64,000 nt of DNA, from the NCBI GenBank assembly GCA_037349105.1, contig JAYJMM010000116.1, positions 4,774,001-4,838,000 of the forward strand, in the 5' to 3' direction. Of the stretch, positions 56,744-64,000 are shown in pieces. Every line of letters begins with the position of its first letter. Within the stretch, counting starts at the first letter, position 1. The notes below the pieces were generated by a model. It was not told the origin of the DNA and searched no databases. It was given only the letters and a program-made list of their open reading frames with translations. The position numbers were made by a program, and so were the translations under genes. This DNA comes from Limnomonas spitsbergensis. Taxonomy: Eukaryota; Chlorophyta; Chlorophyceae; Chlamydomonadales.

Positions 56744-57151
56744 TTACTTGCGAAATGTTTTAGGTTGCTCGAGCACGGCTGGAGTGAGGTTAGCGAGCGG
56801 TTCCCATGAATTGTGGGTGTCGTCGTATGCTTTCCACTTGACTAGGACTTGTTTGATTTTCTTTTTGCGAACCTTGCGGATTCGGTGGGACAAGAGTGCC
56901 TCAACTTGATAGAAAGGAAGGCCGTCTTCCATTTCAGGTCCAGCGGGTACAAGCATGGAATCGCTTGAGGATTGGAAGGGCTTGAGCAAGGATACATGAA
57001 AAACTGGGTGAACTCGTTCGTAATTGGCAGGCAATGCTAGTTTCGCAGCGGTGCCTCCTTGTTTCATTGACAGGATTTGGACTAGGCCAATGTACTTGGG
57101 ATGCAATTTCTGAACACCTGCCTTGTACTTGAAATTTCTGGTGGAGACCAT
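56744..57151 (-). pseudogene. Integrase C-terminal region plus chromodomain
   Basis: The frame begins with the integrase C-terminal module (LHPKYIGLVQIL ... HPVFHVSLLKPF, the typical GPF/Y-like region before the chromodomain). It ends with a chromodomain: YQVEALLSHRIRK, VLVKWKAY, and NSWEPLANL. In chromoviruses this domain guides integration to heterochromatin-like targets, which suits its position inside a satellite. A frameshift separates it from the integrase core. Confidence 0.88.
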
Positions 57152-58295
57152 GACTTGATCTCCTGTTTTAAAGGAGTATGGTGCTCGGAATCTTGAATCA
57201 GCGTACGTTTTCTGTCTGTCTTTTCAGAGCGGGCAGAGCGCAAAAGCTGCTTGACTCGTACAAATGTGATGTCTAGGTCTGCGAATACCGCGTCAAGGGC
57301 TGGGATTTGCTTGTCAGGCATCTGGACAGACAAGGGTGTGTTTGGGTGCCTTGCGGTGTTCAAGTAAAATGGGCTCTGTCCGGTGACGCTGGATTTTGCA
57401 TTATTTATAGTCAGGGCGACTATGGGCAAGAGTTCTTCCCATGTGACATGATTTCCATCAATGAAATGCCTCAGCATTTCTTCAACGACTCGGTTCATGC
57501 ACTCGGTTTGCCCATCGGTTTGAGGGTGGAAAGCAGTTGAAAAACGCGGCTCGATTCGCATGCGGGTGCACATATTGCGCTAGAACTGTGAGGTAAAACG
57601 CACATCTCGATCCGATTAATATTTTTCGGTAGGCCATGGTGTTGGTAAACATGTTTGATAAAGGCTCGTGCTATGTCCTCTGAGGTACTGGATTTCTGGA
57701 CTGGTGCTAGGCAGACATACTTGGTAAGCTTGTCAACAATGACCATGATTCCATCGTTTTTCTCTGAAGACATGGGAAGATCGAACACGAAGTCCATAGT
57801 GACAGTGTGCCACCTAGTGTCTGGGATGGGCAAGGGCTGGAGCAACCCATACGGTCGTTTGCATGAGGCCTTGTTTGCTTGGCATGTTTGGCATGTGGAC
57901 ACGAACTGTTGGACATCAACAGCCATGCTGGGCCACCAGAACTGTCGCTGAATCAAGTCTAGGGTCTTGGTCCAGCTGAAATGGCCGGCAATGAGGGTTG
58001 CATGGTGCTCTTTTAGGACACGTGCTCGGACAGTGGCTGGAACAATGATTCGACCGCGGAATGACCAGTAGCCATGCTGGAGTGACCACTGTTTTGTGAC
58101 AGTTGGGTCCTTGAAATCTAGATCTGTCAGGGATTCAGCTTTTATTTGCTGCATGAGGTCTGGACTGGACTCGTTTACTGTGATCGCGAAAAGCATGAGC
58201 GCTGCTGCTTCACCTTGGTATGGCAATCTCGACAGGGAGTCAGCAGGGTTGGTTGCACCGGGCCGGTGGCGGACTGAAAACTGGAACCTCGACAT
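57082..58295 (-). pseudogene. Integrase zinc-finger and catalytic core (broken)
   Basis: From 58295 downward: tail of RNase H and linker (RHRPGATNPADSLSRLP), then the HHCC zinc finger (HHATLIAGHF ... CQTCQANK), then the first catalytic Asp in MDFVFDLP. Near 57,600 a frameshift follows LPKNI; the alternative frame then shows the second catalytic region and a TAG where Trp is expected. The core resumes at 57573 with FHPQTDGQTE, which contains the catalytic Glu, and continues to about 57,190, where another frameshift leads to the C-terminal region. Confidence 0.88.
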
Positions 58296-59413
58296 GAATT
58301 CGCTCCATCGCGCTTGTCTTCTGGACAGGGTCGGTTGCTTGGTGAAAATGTCAAGGGATTGTGATCAGTGACAATTGAAAGTCCTTGGCTGCCCTCAAGA
58401 TAGCAGCGCCATTCTTTGAGTGCCTTGATGATTCCTAGAATTTCTTGTTCACCTGTGGTGTAATTATGCTCGGCTGGGCTGAACTTGGAGGAGAAGTACG
58501 CGACTGGTCGGCCCTTCTGGGTGAGTACTGCACCGCAACCTGTCATGGATGCGTCAGATACTAGTTCGTAGGGCAAGTCTGGATTCGGGTACGCTAGGAC
58601 TGGAGGTGAAACTAACGCCTCCTTGATGGCTTCAAATGCTAGGATGGCATCTTCGCCCTTGGTGAATTGTACTTTTTTCTTGGTGAGCTGGTGCAGGGGA
58701 GCCGCTAGTCGCGACAGGTTAGGTACGAATTTGCGAAAATAATTCGCAAGTCCCAGGAATTGGAGTATGCCTGTGGCATTGGTTGGGAATTCCCACTCGG
58801 TCAGGGTACGAAGTTTTTCTGGGTCTGCGCGCACTCCCTCTTTGGAAAGAATGTGGCCTAGGTACTTGACTTGTTCTTGTAAAAATCTGCACTTCGAAAA
58901 GCGCACTTGCAGCCCGGCTTCACGAATCTTCGTAAACACCTGGTTCAAGTGGTCTAGATGTTCTGCTGGGGATTGCGACAGGATGAGGATGTCATCGATG
59001 TAAATCAGCACGAAGGACAGGGACTGGAAGATCTTGTTAACAGTACTCTGGTACTGGCTGGGCGCGTTGGAAAGTCCCATAGGCAGACATCGCCATGCAT
59101 AGTGACCGAATGGTGTCGCGAACGCGGTTTTAGGCACGTCTTCCTCGGAAATCAGCAGCTGGTGAAAGCCACCTGCCATGTCAAGGCTGGAGTAACAAGT
59201 GGCACCGCGGGCTGCATCCAGCAGGTCATCAATGCGCGGTAGCGGATAGCGGAGCTTGAGAGTTATTTCATTGAGGGCTCGGTAATCAAGGCAAAACCTG
59301 AAGCCACCGCTTGGTTTCTTGACAAAGAGGACTGGAGCTCCGTATGGAGAATTGATAGGGGTGGTGATTCCCTTCGCTAGGAGTTCGGTAACTTGTGACT
59401 TGAGCTCGATCAT
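58175..59413 (-). pseudogene. Reverse transcriptase and RNase H (frameshifted)
   Basis: RT motifs in order: PINSPYGAPVLFVKKPSGG, RFCLDYRALNE, LPRIDDLLD, CYSSLDMAGGFHQL, KTAFATPFGHYAWRCLPMGL, YIDDILILS (catalytic YIDD), FLGLANYFRKFV. RNase H follows with SDASMTGCGAVL, TTGEQEILGIIKAL and TDHNPLTF, covering the D-E-D residues. The frame shifts at about 58,350 just after TDHNPL; the adjacent frame carries on from 58295. Upstream, a frameshift near 59,510 separates it from the segment with DLRNLIDRFADIFSE (59751-59410). Confidence 0.93.
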
Positions 59414-61649
59414 TTCACTGGGAGAAAGGCGACAGTTCCTTCGGAAAGGGGGCTTCGCACCGGGTACAAGATTGATTGTGTGCTTGAGTGGCGGGATGTT
59501 AGTCCGCCGGCCTGGGTTGTTTCACTGAAGATGTCTGCAAATCTGTCAATCAGGTTGCGCAGGTCAGTTTGCATGGCTGGTGGCACATGGTCCATGTTCA
59601 CGTCAAGTTTGCATGGCTGGGTCTCGACTGGTTCTCCACTGGGTTGGTTTGGTACCCTATCAAGGTCGACCTCACTGTCGTCTGGGCTTAGCTCGTGAGG
59701 CGTAAGGACCGTGACGAAGGACTTGTATCGACCGGAGTTGAGGTATCTCACGGCGAGGTCAGCTGGGATTTCATCTGGCGGGGGCGTTCGTCTTCCGCGG
59801 AGTTCTGAAAATCAGTAACCGTGGGCATAGGGGCGGTGGTCTTCACTACACGGGCAGTTGCACCGCGAGTGCCACGGTAGACGCACTAGGTTTACACGAC
59901 TCCGTCCCCATTGGGTGATGGAAGCCTCATCGAGTCAAGATTGTATGTTAGCCACAAGATGCATCGACAAGAATATGGACAGGACGTGGACAATGATTTC
60001 AAAAGCAGCCCGGCCGAGCATAATTTTAAAGTCACTGCCCTGGCTACAGGGACAACTTGATCGGAAGCGGTGGCCACCGGCTTGAATCGCGACATACGAA
60101 CGGGGAGTCCCATTTTCTTGGGAAATCAGGAACTAGAGCTAGATCCAGTATGAAATAGACTAGGGAGACTTTGACCATGTGCTGGCCGTCATAGATTGAT
60201 GCTAGGGACTAGGGACTGGACTAGGGGAAGTCCACTTCCATCACGGACAGCGGCTGGGTCATCTGAAAGGCTCGGCATTTTGCTGTGTCGCGTAAATCTG
60301 AAGGAACTAGAAGAGCCCATGCCTGTTTAGACAAGGCAGGGGCCGCGATATTTGTTCTCTTGAGCTGGAACTAGTATGGACAGCAGGGAGAGCTGAGATT
60401 GGAGGAACCAATGCCTGGGGCTGTAGCGACAGCTTGGGGTGGGCAAATATTCGTACTCGCGAAATTAAAAAATGTCTGGGCTGGACTCGGGCCTGGGTGC
60501 GACTCGGCTGGAATCTGGACTCGATCTCGAACTGTTCCGCCATCGTTACATAACGTGTCAGCAAGGATACGATACATTTTGGTAGATTTGCTTGCAAAGC
60601 TCTGATTGACTGGGTCTGGTAGTATCTCGATTTGCAGAGGAGCTAGGTAGTCAGCGACTGGACATGTGAGTGACTTGAGCTGCAGATACGCGAGAGAGAT
60701 GGCAGTATATCGCCCATTATACGCTTGGCTTGGGCAGGAGCAGCAACGGTTGGGCTGCAATGATATCGGCCTGGACTGGAATTGCGACGGCAACAACTTG
60801 ATCCGTCGGGGTGACAGCGATAGCGACCCCACTGGAAGACATGGAAACAGCGTCATGAGAATTGCGAAGGCAACGCTTAGTAAGCGGCTGGAAATGGCTA
60901 GAAGGGGAGGGGAGCTTGTCGATATGTCGCCTGTAGGCGTTGACAGGTTGTTGTACGACCAGGGGGGGGGAGCTTCGCGCAGTAGCCTGTAGGCGTCGAC
61001 AGGATGCGGTACGACAGCATGGGGGGGGGGAGCTTCGCGCAGTAGCCTGTAGGCGTCGACAGGTTGCGGTACGACAGCATGGGGGGGGGGAGCTTCGCGC
61101 CGTAGCCTGTAGGCGTCGACAGGCTGATGCTGAACCCAAGGTGCTTGTCCGCGACATGCGCTAGGTGCTGGGGTGGCTTAACTCAACGGAACTCTGAGAG
61201 CCGGGTTGCGAGATTGGAAATGAGTGACCATAGCTTGGCTTGACTAGACAGAAGCTTGACACGTATGACAGGATGGCCCGCGCGTAATCGCGTCGAACAA
61301 ATTTTGACGTGGTACATCATGACTGATGACTGGGACTGAGTTTGTGGCTAGGCTTGGCGCGAAAAAAATGCTCGGTGGATCAATGGCTGGGACTGGGAGA
61401 TTCCAACAATTCACAATTCCTTTCAATCTGCAGCGACTCTTTGATATCTATGTATCTCAAGTTTGCTGTTGAGAGATTGGAGTGCAAAATTGAAGGTCTG
61501 GGAGAGTCAAGGACTTGATCCTCGAGAGGATGCCGGAGGATACTCGAAGACTGGGCACGCGAGGAAACTCGGGGATACTGGTTGTGTCCGATGGTTTCCA
61601 TTCGGGTGGCTCGACACTACGGTAAAGAGACCTTGGCTCGTGAAAACAC
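59414..61649 (-). pseudogene. Degenerate gag/protease region
   Basis: 59751-59414 holds the protease-RT linker (LIDRFADIFSE). At 59892-60113 a frame with LKLCSAGLLLK could be part of a retroviral-type aspartic protease, but no clear D-S/T-G is seen. From 60,370 to 61,650 no intact gag or CCHC knuckle is recognised. 60,911-61,129 is a 60-bp tandem repeat (4 copies) containing GCCTGTAGGCGTCGACAGG and a run of nine or ten G. Confidence 0.6.
60911..61129. repeat. 60-bp tandem repeat with poly-G runs, 4 copies
   Basis: Each unit has GGGGGGGGAGCTTCGCGC and GTAGCCTGTAGGCGTCGACA. It lies within the 5' internal (gag) region of the retroelement. Confidence 0.93.
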
Positions 61650-62074
61650 TGTAGTGATCTACTGCCCGGGAGGGGACAAAGACTACTGATACTAGGCTAG
61701 AGGCTGGGCTGGAAGACTAGGGAGGCGCACGTGGTGCGTGGGAGCTATGTCGACTCCGGGACTGGGGCGTTGGCTGAAAGGTTTGCAAGTGGGAGCCAAG
61801 TATTGAGCTTGGTAGAATGAACTTATCTCTGTCGAGAGACTCCCGGTTTACTAGCGGGGCGCACTTATGTAGGCGCTCGGCAGATGGCAAGCCCGGATAA
61901 GGCTCTAAAGGCTGGAAGGTTCATGTCGTACAACCGAAGGTTGTTAGAGATCTTAACGACACGCAACTGCTCTCACACTGTTAGCTACGCAGTGTGACAA
62001 CGGTTGTGTTCGCGTACTGGATACTAGGAGACATGTACTGAGTTAACTGGACTGGGGGGTCCAAGACCACTACA
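61650..62074 (-). repeat. 5' LTR of the chromovirus
   Basis: 425 bp with short inverted ends (TGTAGTG and CACTACA), hence the TG...CA termini expected of an LTR. Near-identical to 56058-56482. Confidence 0.95.
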
Positions 62075-64000
62075 CTGCATCCATGAATGCCCCCTGCGGT
62101 GCAAATGACTGCATCCATGAATGCCCCCCTGCGGTGCAAATGACTGCATCCATGAATGCCCCCCTGCGGTGCAAATGACTGCATCCATGAATGCCCCCCT
62201 GCGGTGCAAGTGACTGCATCCATGAATGCCCCCTGCGGTGCAAGTGACTGCATCCATGAATGCCCCCCTGCGGTGCAAATGACTGCATCCATGAATGCCC
62301 CCCTGCGGTGCAAATGACTGCATCCATGAATGCCCCCCTGCGGTGCAAATGATTGCATCCATGAATGCCCCCCTGCGGTGCAAATGATTGCATCCATGAA
62401 TGCCCCCCTGCGGTGCAAATGACTGCATCCATGAATGCCCCCTGCGGTGCAAATGACTGCATCCATGAATGCCCCCCTGCGGTGCAAATGACTGCATCCA
62501 TGAATGCCCCCTGCGGTGCAAATGACTGCATCCATGAATGCCCCCCTGCGGTGCAAATGACTGCATCCATGAATGCCCCCTGCGGTGCAAGTGACTGCAT
62601 CCATGAATGCCCCCATGCGGTGCAAATGACTGCATCCATGAATGCCCCCTGCGGTGCAAATGACTGCATCCATGAATGTCCCCTGCGGTGCAAATGACTG
62701 CATCCATGAATGCCCCCCTGCGGTGCAAATGACTGCATCCATGAATGCCCCCCTGCGGTGCAAATGACTGCATCCATGAATGCCCCCTGCGGTGCAAATG
62801 ACTGCATCCATGAATGTCCCCTGCGGTGCAAGTGACTGCATCCATGAATGCCCCCCTGCGGTGCAAGTGACTGCATCCATGAATGCCCCCCTGCGGTGCA
62901 AGTGACTGCATCCATGAATGCCCCCCTGCGGTGCAAATGACTGCATCCATGAATGCCCCCTGCGGTGCAAATGACTGCATCCATGAATGCCCCCCTGCGG
63001 TGCAAGTGACTGCATCCATGAATGCCCCCCTGCGGTGCAAGTGACTGCATCCATGAATGCCCCCCTGCGGTGCAAATGACTGCATCCATGAATGCCCCCT
63101 GCGGTGCAAATGACTGCATCCATGAATGCCCCCTGCGGTGCAAATGACTGCATCCATGAATGCCCCCCTGCGGTGCAAGTGACTGCATCCATGAATGCCC
63201 CCCTGCGGTGCAAGTGACTGCATCCATGAATGCCCCCCTGCGGTGCAAGTGACTGCATCCATGAATGCCCCCCTGCGGTGCAAATGATTGCATCCATGAA
63301 TGCCCCCCTGCGGTGCAAATGACTGCATCCATGAATGCCCCCTGCGGTGCAAATGACTGCATCCATGAATGCCCCCATGCGGTGCAAGTGACTGCATCCA
63401 TGAATGCCCCCCTGCGGTGCAAGTGACTGCATCCATGAATGCCCCCCTGCGGTGCAAATGATTGCATCCATGAATGCCCCCCTGCGGTGCAAATGACTGC
63501 ATCCATGAATGCCCCCCTGCGGTGCAAATGACTGCATCCATGAATGCCCCCCTGCGGTGCAAATGACTGCATCCATGAATGCCCCCCTGCGGTGCAAATG
63601 ACTGCATCCATGAATGCCCCCCTGCGGTGCAAATGACTGCATCCATGAATGCCCCCCTGCGGTGCAAGTGACTGCATCCATGAATGCCCCCCTGCGGTGC
63701 AAATGACTTCATCCATGAATGCCCCCTGCGGTGCAAATGACTGCATCCATGAATGCCCCCCTGCGGTGCAAATGACTGCATCCATGAATGCCCCCTGCGG
63801 TGCAAATGACTGCATCCATGAATGCCCCCCTGCGATGCAAATGACTGCATCCATGAATGCCCCATGCGGTGCAAATGACTGCATCCATGAATGCCCCCCT
63901 GCGGTGCAAGTGACTGCATCCATGAATGCCCCCCTGCGGTGCAAGTGACTGCATCCATGAATGCCCCCCTGCGGTGCAAATGATTGCATCCATGAATGCC
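62075..64000. repeat. 34/35-bp satellite array 3 (right of the retrotransposon)
   Basis: About 56 units continuing array 2 after the retroelement, mostly the 35-bp CCCCCC form with AAGTGAC variants. It runs off the right edge of the window, so the true array length is unknown. Confidence 0.97.

Larger units (their letters stand above)
56058..62074 (-). mobile_element. Ty3/gypsy chromovirus LTR retrotransposon
   Basis: A 6,017-bp element on the minus strand, flanked by a 5-bp target duplication CTGCA (56053-56057 and 62075-62079) whose removal rebuilds a perfect satellite unit. Both LTRs are 425 bp. The internal part encodes, in gene order, a degenerate gag/protease region, reverse transcriptase, RNase H, integrase and a C-terminal chromodomain: the Ty3/gypsy order with the chromovirus hallmark. 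A purine-rich tract (minus-strand AAAGGGGGAGGTG) lies directly before the 3' LTR. I see no obvious TGG-type primer-binding site after the 5' LTR. Several frameshifts and a nonsense codon interrupt pol. Confidence 0.95.

Overview
This is a repeat-dominated nuclear window from a eukaryote, most likely a green alga. The introns are GT-AG. Several repeats contain the plant/green-algal telomere heptamer TTTAGGG. Two long multi-exon genes, a Raptor (TOR complex) relic, a hAT transposon and a Ty3/gypsy chromovirus are present. The style (very long repeat-filled introns, large satellites) resembles prasinophytes such as Cymbomonas, but that species guess is weak. Most long open frames here are by-products of tandem repeats and are not annotated as genes.

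Layout. 1-2.9 kb: a 12-bp minisatellite split by a 1.15-kb hAT element with a perfect 8-bp target duplication. 3.76-9.1 kb: a 3.4-kb tandem duplication carrying decayed exons that resemble the HEAT and linker part of Raptor. 10.6-20.6 kb: a 34/35-bp satellite with higher-order structure. 20.9-36.6 kb, minus strand: a NIPA-like (DUF803) magnesium-transporter gene of about 12 exons, spread over 15.7 kb because its introns are packed with minisatellites. 37.6-40.4 kb, plus strand: an unrecognised gene ending in a long Gln/Glu/Arg repeat, with two apparent frameshifts. 42.4-51.4 kb, minus strand: an unrecognised Gln/Gly/Ser-rich protein gene of about 10 exons. 51.7-53.9 kb: about 100 copies of a 22-bp repeat. 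54.1-64 kb: the same 34/35-bp satellite again, interrupted at 56,058-62,074 by a chromovirus with near-identical 425-bp LTRs and a CTGCA target duplication.

The most striking pattern is shared by the two minus-strand genes. Many intronic minisatellites are tandem copies of an exon-intron junction: the last or first 15-50 nt of an exon, together with its GT donor or AG acceptor, repeated 2 to about 20 times in the adjoining intron. At least ten junctions show it. The result is arrays of decoy splice sites, and it suggests a local mechanism of intron growth by junction amplification.
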